Origin: Planctomycetes bacterium MalM25
Lineage (GTDB): Bacteria; Planctomycetota; Planctomycetia; Pirellulales; Lacipirellulaceae
Direction of reading: 5' to 3'
Assembly: GCA_007745835.1 (NCBI GenBank)
Contig: CP036424.1
Coordinates: forward strand, 3,025,968 to 3,089,967
Length of the DNA: 64,000 bases
Positions 42,320-50,215 of the stretch are shown here, one piece after another. The notes under the pieces were generated by a model. That model did not search any database, had not been told where the DNA came from, and saw nothing but the letters and a program-made list of their open reading frames with translations. The first letter of the stretch is position 1. The number at the start of each line of letters is the position of its first letter. The translations under genes and the position numbers were made by a program.

Positions 42320-42369
42320 CTGGCCGAACCAGTTTGCTGTCAGTGATGACACGGTGAGATTGTAAGCAA

Positions 42370-42404
42370 CACGGCCCCGGCGAGCATCGCTCGCCGGGGC
42401 CGTG
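42370..42404 (-). terminator. Hairpin downstream of clpX
   Basis: A perfect 15-bp stem, CACGGCCCCGGCGAG / CTCGCCGGGGCCGTG, with a 5-nt loop lies 93 nt beyond the clpX stop. On the minus strand it is followed by TTGCTTA, only a weak T tract, so termination may be partial. Confidence 0.7.
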
Positions 42405-42496
42405 CGTTGTAAAGGAGGCGACTGGACCCCCGGCGGCGGCAACGTCAGTGCGCCCCCGCCCCGGGATTGAACGTCGCCTCGTGAGAGGCGTCGGCG

Positions 42497-43774
42497 CTAG
42501 GCCGATTTCTTCTTGAGGTCCTCGAACAGCTTCTCGCGGCCGTCGACGATCGCTTCGTTGACCTGGTAGCTCTGTCCGCGGGGCTGATCGGGCAGCTCGA
42601 ACATGATGTCGAGCATCACGCTCTCGATGATCGACCGCAGGCCGCGGGCGCCGGTCTCCCGTTCGTGGGCCCGCTTCGCGATCGCGTCGAGCGCGCCGGG
42701 CGTGAACTGGAGGTCGGCCTCTTCCATGCTGAACAGGCGTTGGTACTGCTTGGTAAGAGCGTTGTTCGGCTCGGTGAGCACCCGAACAAGAGCCGATTCG
42801 TCCAGAGGACGTAGACTGGTCACCACCGGCAGGCGGCCGACCAACTCGGGGATCATGCCGAACTCGATGAGGTCGTCGGCCGTCACCTGGCTGATCGCTT
42901 CGGCGAAGGAGACCTCTTCGTTCTGCTCGAGGTCCTGGCTGAAGCCGATCGAACGCTTGCCGAGCCGCTTGCGGACGACGTCCTCCACGCCGGCGAAGGT
43001 GCCGCCGCAGATGAACAGGATGTTCGTGGTGTCGATCTGGATGTACTGCTGCTCGGGGTGCTTGCGTCCGCCCTGCGGGGGGACGTTCGCGGTCGTGCCT
43101 TCGAGCATCTTCAGCAGCGCCTGCTGGACGCCCTCGCCGGAGACGTCCCGTGTGATCGAGACGTTCTGGCTCGTCTTGCCGATCTTGTCGATCTCGTCGA
43201 TGTAGAGGATGCCCCGTTGGGCGGACTCGACATCGAAGTCGGCGGCGTGCAGCAGCTTCAGCAGCAGGTTCTCGACGTCTTCGCCGACGTAGCCCGCTTC
43301 GGTCAGCGTGGTGGCGTCGCCGATGGCGAACGGCACGTTCATGCTGCGGGCGAGGGTCTTCGCGAGGAGCGTCTTGCCGCAGCCGGTGGGGCCGACGAGC
43401 AGGACGTTCGACTTGTCGATCTCGACGTCGCCCTCGTCCTCGGCCGCCATCAGCCGCTTGTAGTGGCTGTGCACCGCCACGGCGAGGACGCGCTTCGCGG
43501 CGTCTTGGCCGATGACGTAGTTATCGAGCTCCGCGACGATCTCGCGGGGCGAGGGGACCTTGCTGAACAGCGACTTGCTGTTGCCCCGGCGCTTGCGCTC
43601 CTGGTCCAGGATGGACTGGCAGAGCTCGATGCACTCGCCGCAGATGTAGACGTCGCCCGGCCCTTCAACGAGGGGCCCGACGTCGCGATAACTCTTGCGA
43701 CAGAACGAACAGAACGCGTTCCGCTTGGTCGTGCCGGTGCGCTTGGCTCCGGTGATCTCTTTACCCGAGGGCAT
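42497..43774 (-). CDS. clpX: ATP-dependent Clp protease ATP-binding subunit ClpX
   Basis: The 425-aa protein has the N-terminal zinc-binding domain (Cys22, Cys25, Cys45, Cys48), the AAA+ Walker A GPTGCGKT (128-135), Walker [10 protein letters not shown], the pore loop GYVGEDVE and the KRSIGF loop that docks ClpP. It unfolds tagged substrates for ClpP. AGGAG 6 nt before ATG 43774 fixes the start. clpP is not adjacent in this window. The 297 nt between it and the next gene (43775-44071) hold its promoter region and no other gene that I can support. Confidence 0.98.
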   Translation of the reverse strand: MPSGKEITGAKRTGTTKRNAFCSFCRKSYRDVGPLVEGPGDVYICGECIELCQSILDQERKRRGNSKSLFSKVPSPREIVAELDNYVIGQDAAKRVLAVAVHSHYKRLMAAEDEGDVEIDKSNVLLVGPTGCGKTLLAKTLARSMNVPFAIGDATTLTEAGYVGEDVENLLLKLLHAADFDVESAQRGILYIDEIDKIGKTSQNVSITRDVSGEGVQQALLKMLEGTTANVPPQGGRKHPEQQYIQIDTTNILFICGGTFAGVEDVVRKRLGKRSIGFSQDLEQNEEVSFAEAISQVTADDLIEFGMIPELVGRLPVVTSLRPLDESALVRVLTEPNNALTKQYQRLFSMEEADLQFTPGALDAIAKRAHERETGARGLRSIIESVMLDIMFELPDQPRGQSYQVNEAIVDGREKLFEDLKKKSA

Positions 43775-44071
43775 GGACAGCTCCTTTTCCCGTCTTGCGT
43801 GACGACCGTCGCGGCCGGTGTTGGTTTGGCTGCAAGGTCGTGTTTCGTGGTGCCGCTCGATGCTCGCTCGCCGGGTCGCTGCTGGGGCGGTCAGCCTCGC
43901 TCGTGGTGGGCAGGCGGCGTTCGTCCCGACGCCAAGCCCCCAGGGCTGTATGGGTTCCGCTTTCGCAGCTTCTCGGTTTGCTCACCTCACGCCAGGCGGG
44001 GCTTCCTTGTCCACGCTCATCAGTTCGAGCAGTGTAAGCGTCCGTGTGTACGTCTCGCCTACGAGAATCGT

Positions 44072-44593
44072 TCATCGGCCGTCCTCCGTGCTATCACCAC
44101 CAACGGGTGGGTCCGCGTCACAACCCTCCCCGGCGGCGCCGTTCGCCTCGGCGGAGCGATCGCCCGCACCGCCCGCCTCGGAAGGGTCGGGCCGCCCGGG
44201 GCGCCCTTCCAGATTACCCCGATCGGATAATCCCTCGGTCGCCAGGGCGGCCGCGTTCTGCAACGCCGCGGCGGCGTCGGCCATTGAAGAACCGCCAACC
44301 GATTCGTCCGCCTCCACCTGCACCTGCGGGCCCAGCTTGCCGCGGATCGTGCTGAACTCCTCGTCGCTCAGCCCGCCTCGGCCGTGCAGATCGCGGAACT
44401 GAGCGAGCATCTGACTCGCGCTGGCGCTCTGCTCGGCCCCACGGCGGCGGCTCAGTTTCTTGATCGCAACGAACGTCGCCGCGGTGATCCCGAGGATCAC
44501 CGCGATCCAGGCCAGTCCGATGGTGAGCGGGTGGATCGACACCGAATAACCGTCAAAAACAAGCGATGGCCGTGGGTCAGTCAGTGACAGCAT
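44072..44593 (-). CDS. Membrane protein with SHOCT-like segment
   Basis: The 173-aa protein from ATG 44593 has one transmembrane helix (LTIGLAWIAVILGITAATFVAI, about 23-44), a basic stop-transfer, and a short C-terminal-type segment MLAQFRDLHGRGGLSDEEFSTIRGKLG (62-88) resembling SHOCT domains. The remaining tail is Gly/Ala/Asp/Glu-rich and disordered. Very long upstream extension of this frame is antisense to the next rightward gene and is rejected. The function is unknown. Confidence 0.72.
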   Translation of the reverse strand: MLSLTDPRPSLVFDGYSVSIHPLTIGLAWIAVILGITAATFVAIKKLSRRRGAEQSASASQMLAQFRDLHGRGGLSDEEFSTIRGKLGPQVQVEADESVGGSSMADAAAALQNAAALATEGLSDRGNLEGRPGRPDPSEAGGAGDRSAEANGAAGEGCDADPPVGGDSTEDGR

Positions 44594-44749
44594 AACGGGC
44601 GCCGTCGTATCGGACCCAGATCGGGCGACACAATCGGCAAAGCGTACGGGCGCAACCCACACGCGGCACAGCACCCCTATCTTACCCGATCTGCGCATCA
44701 AGCGTGGCCCATCAAGCCCGCCGAGGGGACGGGTCGATACCGATCGACG

Positions 44750-46423
44750 GTGTCCCCTTGCATCCCAATCCCGCCGAAAACGCCGCCGACCGGGTGGCTC
44801 GTGGCCCTCGCCCTGGCCCTGGCGCCCCTCGCTGCGCCGGCCCAAACGCCCGCCGGCGAGCCCGTTTACTGGTCGAGCCACCGGCTGGCGATCCCCTACA
44901 ACTGGGCGGGCAAGTCCTCCGAAGCGACCGAGGTGGTCCTCTTCTACTCCGCCGACGCCGGACGCACCTGGCGCAAGGCGGGATCCGCCCTGCCCCACGT
45001 CCGCAGCTTCCAGTTTCAGGCGCCCGCCGATGGGGAGTACTGGTTCGCGATCCGCACCTACGACCGATCGGGACGCACCTCGCCGGCGGGACCGCTGGGG
45101 CCCGAGATGCGGGTCGTGGTCGATTCGGAGCGTCCCCGCTTCGAGGGCCTCGACGCTCAGATCCGGAACGGTCGCCTCGTGATCGACCTCACGGCGAGCG
45201 ACGCCGGCGGGATCGACGCGTCGCGCACCCACGCCTACATCCAGGTCGAGGGCCAACCGAGTTGGACCCCCGTCCCGCTCACGCCCGGCCTGCCGGGCGG
45301 CGGAGTCTCCACACGCCTGACCGGCGAGGTCGCGGCGCCGGCGGGCGCGACGCGCGTCGCGGTGCGGGCTTCGGTCACCGACCGTGCGGGCAATCGTGAA
45401 GAGCGCTCGGCGAGCGCGGTCGCGCCGGCGGCGCCTTCCGCTCCGTCGCCCAGCCTGTTCGCGGGACTGCCGAACTGGAGCCCTTCGCGCGCCCCGGCGC
45501 CAACCGCCCCGCTCGACCCGTTCGCCGCTGCCGAGAGCGCCGCGCGATCGCGGACGCCCGCCGCACCGGTCGGATTCGGGGCGCCGCCCCCTTCGTTCCG
45601 AGAGCCACCGCGGCGCGAGCCCCCCGCCTCGACGCCTTGGCCGAGCCAGCCGGCGCGCTCGCGTCCCCTGATCGCCAGCAAGCCGACGCCCCCGCCCAGC
45701 GCCCCTTCGAGCAGCCCCTTCGGCGTGGCGAGCTTCCGGCCCAGCGGCGAGGGGCCTCTGCGTGACCCGATCCCCCTGCCCTCCGCGCGCGACGGCACGC
45801 CGAGCCGGTTGGTCAACAACACCGAGTTCGAGTTCGAGTACGAGCTCGAAGCGACCGGCCGTTGGGGGGTGGCGAAGGTCGAGCTGTGGGGCACCGACAA
45901 CGACGGCCGCAGCTGGCGACGCTTCGCGATCGACGGCGACCGGCAGAGCCCCATCCACGTGAGCACCCCGGGCGAAGGGGAGTACGGCTTCCGCCTGGTG
46001 GTCGAGTCCGTCGGCGGGCTCGAAGCCCCTACGCCCCGCCCTGGTGATCGGCCCGAGGCGATCGTCGGCGTCGATCTGCAAGCGCCCCGCGTGACGCTCG
46101 GCGGCGCCCGGCAGGGGGACGGCTACTTTGGCGACCAGCTGGTCATCGACTGGCGTGCCGACGACCGTCACTTGGCGGAGCGGCCGATCGACCTGTTCTA
46201 CAGCAACCGCCCGTCGGGCCCCTGGTTGCCGATCGCGACCGGCCTGGCCAACTCGGGCCGTCACTCGTGGCGGCTGCAGCGCCACTTGCCCCGCTCGATG
46301 TACCTGCGGATCGAGGCCCGCGACGAAGCCGGCAACGTCGGCTCGGTCACCACGCCCGAAGCGATCCAAGTCGAAACGCCCAGCGCCAGCGGCTCTCTAA
46401 GGGGAGTCCGCCCCGCCGGGTGA
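44750..46423 (+). CDS. Secreted protein with Ig-like beta domains and Pro-rich linker
   Basis: The 557-aa protein from GTG 44750 has a signal peptide (WLVALALALAPLAAPAQ). Two or three beta-sandwich domains follow, with the repeated pattern VVLFYSADAGRTWRKAGSA...FQFQAPADGEYWFAIRTYDRSG (about 60-125) and again VELWGTDNDGRSWRRFAIDG...HVSTPGEGEYGFRLVVES (about 385-435). A disordered Pro/Ser/Ala linker (about 225-355) separates them. A surface or periplasmic binding role is likely; no enzyme motif is visible. Confidence 0.8.
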   Translation: MSPCIPIPPKTPPTGWLVALALALAPLAAPAQTPAGEPVYWSSHRLAIPYNWAGKSSEATEVVLFYSADAGRTWRKAGSALPHVRSFQFQAPADGEYWFAIRTYDRSGRTSPAGPLGPEMRVVVDSERPRFEGLDAQIRNGRLVIDLTASDAGGIDASRTHAYIQVEGQPSWTPVPLTPGLPGGGVSTRLTGEVAAPAGATRVAVRASVTDRAGNREERSASAVAPAAPSAPSPSLFAGLPNWSPSRAPAPTAPLDPFAAAESAARSRTPAAPVGFGAPPPSFREPPRREPPASTPWPSQPARSRPLIASKPTPPPSAPSSSPFGVASFRPSGEGPLRDPIPLPSARDGTPSRLVNNTEFEFEYELEATGRWGVAKVELWGTDNDGRSWRRFAIDGDRQSPIHVSTPGEGEYGFRLVVESVGGLEAPTPRPGDRPEAIVGVDLQAPRVTLGGARQGDGYFGDQLVIDWRADDRHLAERPIDLFYSNRPSGPWLPIATGLANSGRHSWRLQRHLPRSMYLRIEARDEAGNVGSVTTPEAIQVETPSASGSLRGVRPAG

Positions 46424-46447
46424 GCAAGCGGGGCCCGGCCCGATAAG

Positions 46448-47542
46448 ATGTCGGGCATGGCGAAAGCGAGCGGCGACAAGACGACCGGCCTGAGCTTCCT
46501 GCTCAAGCCGACCACGCCCCAAGGTCCGATCGTTGCGGTCTCGGGCGACGACGGCTTCCTCAAGCGCGAGGTGATCGCCGCGTTGCGCCGATCGCTGTGC
46601 GGCGAGGGCGACAGCGAACTCGACTGGCACGCCTTCGAAGGCCCGCAGGCCGAGTGGCCCGATGTGAGCGACGCGGTCAGCCAACGCTCGCTCTTCGGCG
46701 GCGGGGGCAAGCCGGTCGCCTTGGTCGACGACGCGGACACCTTCGTCACGCGCTACCGCGACCAGCTTGAGGACTTCGCCGGCGGATCGTCGACGGGCGT
46801 GGTGGTGCTCGACGTGAAGTCGATGCCGGGCAACACCCGATTGGCCAAGGCGATCGCCGCGAGCGGGATGCTGATCCCCTGCAAAACGCCCGACCGCGGA
46901 CCCGAGGTCGCCAAGCACCGCCGCGACGCCGCCAAGTGGCTCACCGCCCGAGCGGCGGAGGTGCACCAGACACGCATCGACTCGTCCGCGATCGAGGTGC
47001 TGTTCGACCTGCTGCCGATGAGCCTCGGCGTGATCGATCAGGAGATCGCCCGGCTCGCGCTGCTGGCCGGCGAAGGAACCGGCATCGACGCGACGCTCGC
47101 GAAGGAGCACGTTGGCGGCTGGCGGGTGCGGACCGCCTGGGACCTCGTCGACGCCGCGGTCGAGGGCCGAGCGGCGGATGCGCTCGGGCAACTCGATCGG
47201 CTCCTCACCGCCGGAGAGCAACCGATCGGCGTGCTCGCGCAGCTCGGCTCGACGCTCCGCAAGTTCGCCACCGCCGCCGCCCAGGTCGAGGCGTCCGAGC
47301 GCGCCGGCTCGCGTCCCTCGCTGCCCGCGGCGGTCAAGGCGGCCGGTTTCGCGCCGTTCAAGCTAGCGGACGCCGAGCGCCAGCTCCGCCAAGTCGGCCG
47401 CGCCCGCGCGACCCAGCTGGCCCAGTGGGTGCTCGACGCCGACCTCGCCATGAAGAGCCACAACAGCCAGCCCTCGCGGGCACGGATCGAGCTGGAGCGG
47501 TTGATCCTGCGGCTCTCGCGCGAAGCGGCCACGAGAGTGTAG
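46448..47542 (+). CDS. holA: DNA polymerase III subunit delta
   Basis: The 364-aa protein matches the delta-subunit clamp-loader pattern: an N-terminal Rossmann-like domain (VAVSGDDGFLKREVIAAL), the DADTFVTRYRDQLEDF and VVVLDVKSMPGNTRLAKAI segments, then the helical lid and collar (EVLFDLLPMSLGVIDQEIARLALLAG, WDLVDAAVEGRAADALGQLDRLL). It opens the sliding clamp. ATG 46457 is an alternative start. Its TAG stop (47540-47542) lies inside the left arm of an 86-bp palindromic element. Confidence 0.92.
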   Translation: MSGMAKASGDKTTGLSFLLKPTTPQGPIVAVSGDDGFLKREVIAALRRSLCGEGDSELDWHAFEGPQAEWPDVSDAVSQRSLFGGGGKPVALVDDADTFVTRYRDQLEDFAGGSSTGVVVLDVKSMPGNTRLAKAIAASGMLIPCKTPDRGPEVAKHRRDAAKWLTARAAEVHQTRIDSSAIEVLFDLLPMSLGVIDQEIARLALLAGEGTGIDATLAKEHVGGWRVRTAWDLVDAAVEGRAADALGQLDRLLTAGEQPIGVLAQLGSTLRKFATAAAQVEASERAGSRPSLPAAVKAAGFAPFKLADAERQLRQVGRARATQLAQWVLDADLAMKSHNSQPSRARIELERLILRLSREAATRV

Positions 47543-47623
47543 GAGGCGTCTCCGACGCTGATTGCGCAGTGCTAGCGTGCAATGGCTCGCCATCCGCACC
47601 CGGCGTCGGAGACGCCTCCTACA
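47538..47623. repeat. 86-bp palindromic element at the holA stop codon
   Basis: The arms 47538-47558 and 47603-47623 are perfect inverted copies of 21 nt (TGTAGGAGGCGTCTCCGACG). The 44-nt centre has no gene. The holA stop TAG is part of the left arm. It has the form of a REP/BIME-type element and could also act as a transcription terminator. Confidence 0.9.
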
Positions 47624-47749
47624 GGTTCGGCAAGCGCCGCCGATCTCAACGGGAGGAGGTCTCTGCCGACTGGCGTTGCTGGCGGGCGAGCAGTTGTCCT
47701 ACGATCCGCCCCCCAGGCCCCTACGGCTACGCCCCGCCACGGATCGGCA

Positions 47750-49099
47750 ATGCACAAACGAATCGCCACGCTCACGCTGCTGGCCGGACCGCTGACGCTC
47801 GGTTGCGTCTCGGGACCGGCGTCGTCGTTCTCACGCGTGGCGCTCGAGAATGCGACCAGCGACCCGGGGCAGATCGCGCCCGCCGCAAGGCCTGCCCACC
47901 AAGCCAAGCCGGTCACCGCATCGGCAGCCGAGCCGACGGGGCCACGGCCGGAGGTCAGCCAGCAGGACGCGATGCGGCAGATTGCGCCGATGCTCGCCCA
48001 GCTCTCCGCGAGCGACGCGAAGCTCCACGCCGAGGTGCTCGATCAGCTCGCCGCCGCCAAGCCCTCGCTCTGGTCGCTGACCGTGCAACGTGCTCTGAAC
48101 ACGAGCGAGTACCGGCAACAGCTCACCGGGCAATCGACGACTCCCGCTCCCGCTCCGCCGGCCGTAGCGCCACAGCCCACGACCATGGTGACCAACCCTG
48201 CGGCGACGGCCGCGCCGGTCCACCTGCCGCCTCCGACGCCCCCCGCCTCACCTACGACCGACGCCAACGTTATCCAAGCGAGCGCCGTCGCCGAGCCGGT
48301 CGCCGCCGCGTCTCTCTCCCCTGCGGCCAAAGCGATGGGCGCCGCGCCCGAGACGATCGGCAACCCCCACTTCGATGTCGTTTCGTCACAAGAGCCCGTG
48401 GCCGAACTCGATTGGCGTGAACACCTGGGCGAGGCGATCGAGCAGCTCAAGACCCAACCACGCACCCCCGGCGAGACGCACGAGCAGGTCCGCTTGCAGC
48501 TGATGCAACTCGTCGCCGGAGAGACCGATCATTCAACTCCCTCCGCGCCGGGCCTGCCGGCATCCGAGCAGGGCTACTGGTCGAATCAGATTTACGCGCT
48601 CGCCACGCTGCTGTCGGACAAGTCGGGCGGCGACCGCCTCGCCCGAGCGGACGCCGCGGCGCGTCACCAATCGGAGGCCTCCGCCAAGCTCCGCGAGTTC
48701 AGCAGCCTGCGGGTGCAGAACTTCGTGACCTGCAAAGAGGTCTACGGCTTCGGCGCCTACGAGCCGCTCGCGGAGGCGCGCTACGCCCCGGGCGATCAGG
48801 TCATCCTCTATGCCGAGATCGACAACTACCAGAGCGATGTCTCCGACGAGGGCTACCGGACCACGATCGCCAGCAGCTATCGGCTCGTCGGGCTCGACCA
48901 CAACGAGATCGTCGGCGGCGACTTCCCGGAAGTCGACGACCTCTGCCTCACCCGCCGACGCGACTTCCACATCCAATACGGCGTGACCCTGCCCGGGGGC
49001 CTCACGCCGGGCGATTACCGCCTGGAACTGACGGTCCGGGACCGGCTCGGCGAGAAAGTCGGGCACGATCAGCTGATGCTGACGATCGTCAGACGCTAA
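47750..49099 (+). CDS. Putative lipoprotein with Pro/Ala linker and conserved C-terminal domain
   Basis: The 449-aa protein starts at ATG 47750 with a leader ending TLGC (Cys19), lipoprotein-like. An Ala/Pro/Gln-rich stretch reaches to about residue 200 and includes a helical segment (MRQIAPMLAQLSASDAKLHA). The C-terminal 240 residues look globular (VTCKEVYGFGAYEPLAEARYAPGDQVILYAEIDN... TPGDYRLELTVRDRLGEKVG), a beta-rich domain conserved in planctomycete envelope proteins. Function is unknown. The upstream part of the frame, which overlaps the palindromic element, is excluded. Confidence 0.8.
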   Translation: MHKRIATLTLLAGPLTLGCVSGPASSFSRVALENATSDPGQIAPAARPAHQAKPVTASAAEPTGPRPEVSQQDAMRQIAPMLAQLSASDAKLHAEVLDQLAAAKPSLWSLTVQRALNTSEYRQQLTGQSTTPAPAPPAVAPQPTTMVTNPAATAAPVHLPPPTPPASPTTDANVIQASAVAEPVAAASLSPAAKAMGAAPETIGNPHFDVVSSQEPVAELDWREHLGEAIEQLKTQPRTPGETHEQVRLQLMQLVAGETDHSTPSAPGLPASEQGYWSNQIYALATLLSDKSGGDRLARADAAARHQSEASAKLREFSSLRVQNFVTCKEVYGFGAYEPLAEARYAPGDQVILYAEIDNYQSDVSDEGYRTTIASSYRLVGLDHNEIVGGDFPEVDDLCLTRRRDFHIQYGVTLPGGLTPGDYRLELTVRDRLGEKVGHDQLMLTIVRR

Positions 49100-49172
49100 T
49101 CGCCGGCGAACCTTTGACTCCGGCGTGGCGTAGCGAATAGGATGGGAGAAACGCTCCTCGAACGAACCTACC

Positions 49173-49634
49173 GTGGTCGATCGCTTACTCACGCCGCTGC
49201 TCGCCCTCCTCGTCGCCCTGCCGATGGCGACCCGCGGGCCCTGCTGCTGCCTCTCCGAAGCGACGGCCGAGACCGTTGATGGCTGCTGCCAAGCGAGCCA
49301 AGGCTGCTGCGAAGTCTCCCCAGAGCTGCCGCCCTGCTGTCGCCAGGCGGCCGAAGCGTGCTGCTCAATCGAAGCCGATTCGAAGTGCGGCGAGAACCCG
49401 CTCGAACGCTGCGGCTGCACGGGTTGCCCCACGAACCAGATCATCAACCCGATCCAGCTCGCCGCGTCGGCGCCCCGAGTGCCGACAGCCGACGAACTGC
49501 CGCCGGCCATCGCGGCCGTCTCCTGCCTGACGCCGGTCGAAGCTCCTTCGCTTAGCGGGTCCGATCACGGCCTCGCCCCCGTCAGCCATCCGCCTCCCGA
49601 CCGGCAGGCCCTGCTCTGCGTGTGGACGATTTGA
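49173..49634 (+). CDS. Cys-rich secreted small protein
   Basis: The 153-aa protein from GTG 49173 has a hydrophobic leader (LLTPLLALLVALPMATRG) and a mature part with about 17 cysteines, largely as CC or CCC pairs (GPCCCLSEA, DGCCQASQGCC, LPPCCRQAAEACC, CGCTGCP). The C-terminus ends PPDRQALLCVWTI, an ending found on small proteins of metal-resistance loci in related bacteria. Metal binding is likely from composition; no known metallothionein motif is matched. It precedes another Cys-rich gene by 85 nt. Confidence 0.68.
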   Translation: MVDRLLTPLLALLVALPMATRGPCCCLSEATAETVDGCCQASQGCCEVSPELPPCCRQAAEACCSIEADSKCGENPLERCGCTGCPTNQIINPIQLAASAPRVPTADELPPAIAAVSCLTPVEAPSLSGSDHGLAPVSHPPPDRQALLCVWTI

Positions 49635-49719
49635 GTCGCGTGCGTTGCACGCTGTTTCAAACTCTTTCCCGCTTCCTCAGCTGTTGGAAGCGGATCCACA
49701 TGCTTATAGGAGCCATACG

Positions 49720-50121
49720 ATGGTTCGGATAGTTGCTTTATGCGGTCTGGCCGCAGTGCTGGCGTTTGCGGGGCGAGGCATCGCCTCGATCGACGACACC
49801 TCCTCGGCTGCGTGTCCTTGTGGTGACACGTGCGAATGCACCGAGTGCGGTTGCGGTGAGTCTTGTCCCGGAGGGGAAGACTGCTGCTGCGCTTCCGGTG
49901 ATTGCTGCGACTCAAACGCCTGCTGCGGCGCGAGTACCTGCAACTGCTGTGAAGACTGTGAGTGCGAGGACTGCACCTGCGACAGCGAGTGCCCGGCCGA
50001 TGGTGAGTGCTGCTGCGCCTCGGGTGAATGCTGCAAGGACGGAGCGTGCTGCGACAAGGGCCCGTGCTGCGACAGCGAGGGCTGCGAAGGCGAGTGCCCG
50101 GTGTCGAAGGACACCGTCTGA
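49720..50121 (+). CDS. Extremely Cys-rich secreted protein (metallothionein-like)
   Basis: The 133-aa protein starts at ATG 49720, fixed by AGGAG 7 nt upstream. It has a signal peptide (VRIVALCGLAAVLAFAGRGIA) and a mature chain of about 110 residues containing 33 cysteines, with many Asp/Glu, Gly and Ser and no hydrophobic core. CC and CCC clusters repeat, including near-duplicates GEDCCCASGDCC and GECCCASGECC. This is the composition of metallothioneins, but it is exported, whereas known bacterial metallothioneins (SmtA type) are cytosolic. A strong terminator follows at 50150. Confidence 0.82.
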   Translation: MVRIVALCGLAAVLAFAGRGIASIDDTSSAACPCGDTCECTECGCGESCPGGEDCCCASGDCCDSNACCGASTCNCCEDCECEDCTCDSECPADGECCCASGECCKDGACCDKGPCCDSEGCEGECPVSKDTV

Positions 50122-50149
50122 GACTCGCCGCCGTATGGATTGACAACGC

Positions 50150-50185
50150 CCCCTCGGCTCCGCACGCGGAGCCGAGGGGTTTTTC
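50150..50185 (+). terminator. Intrinsic terminator of the Cys-rich gene
   Basis: A perfect 13-bp stem, CCCCTCGGCTCCG / CGGAGCCGAGGGG, with loop CACG is followed by TTTTTC. It ends 30 nt before the permease start. Confidence 0.93.
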
Positions 50186-50215
50186 GTTGGCGCCCCGCGT
50201 GCTCTGCTTGCTGGC

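Noticed and set aside
44594-46369. Upstream extension of the SHOCT-like membrane protein frame
   Set aside because: It is antisense to the secreted Ig-like protein; only the last 173 codons show a membrane helix and a domain.
49720-50121. Treating the Cys-rich frame as a spurious high-GC frame
   Set aside because: A good ribosome-binding site, signal peptide, repeated units and a following terminator support a real gene.
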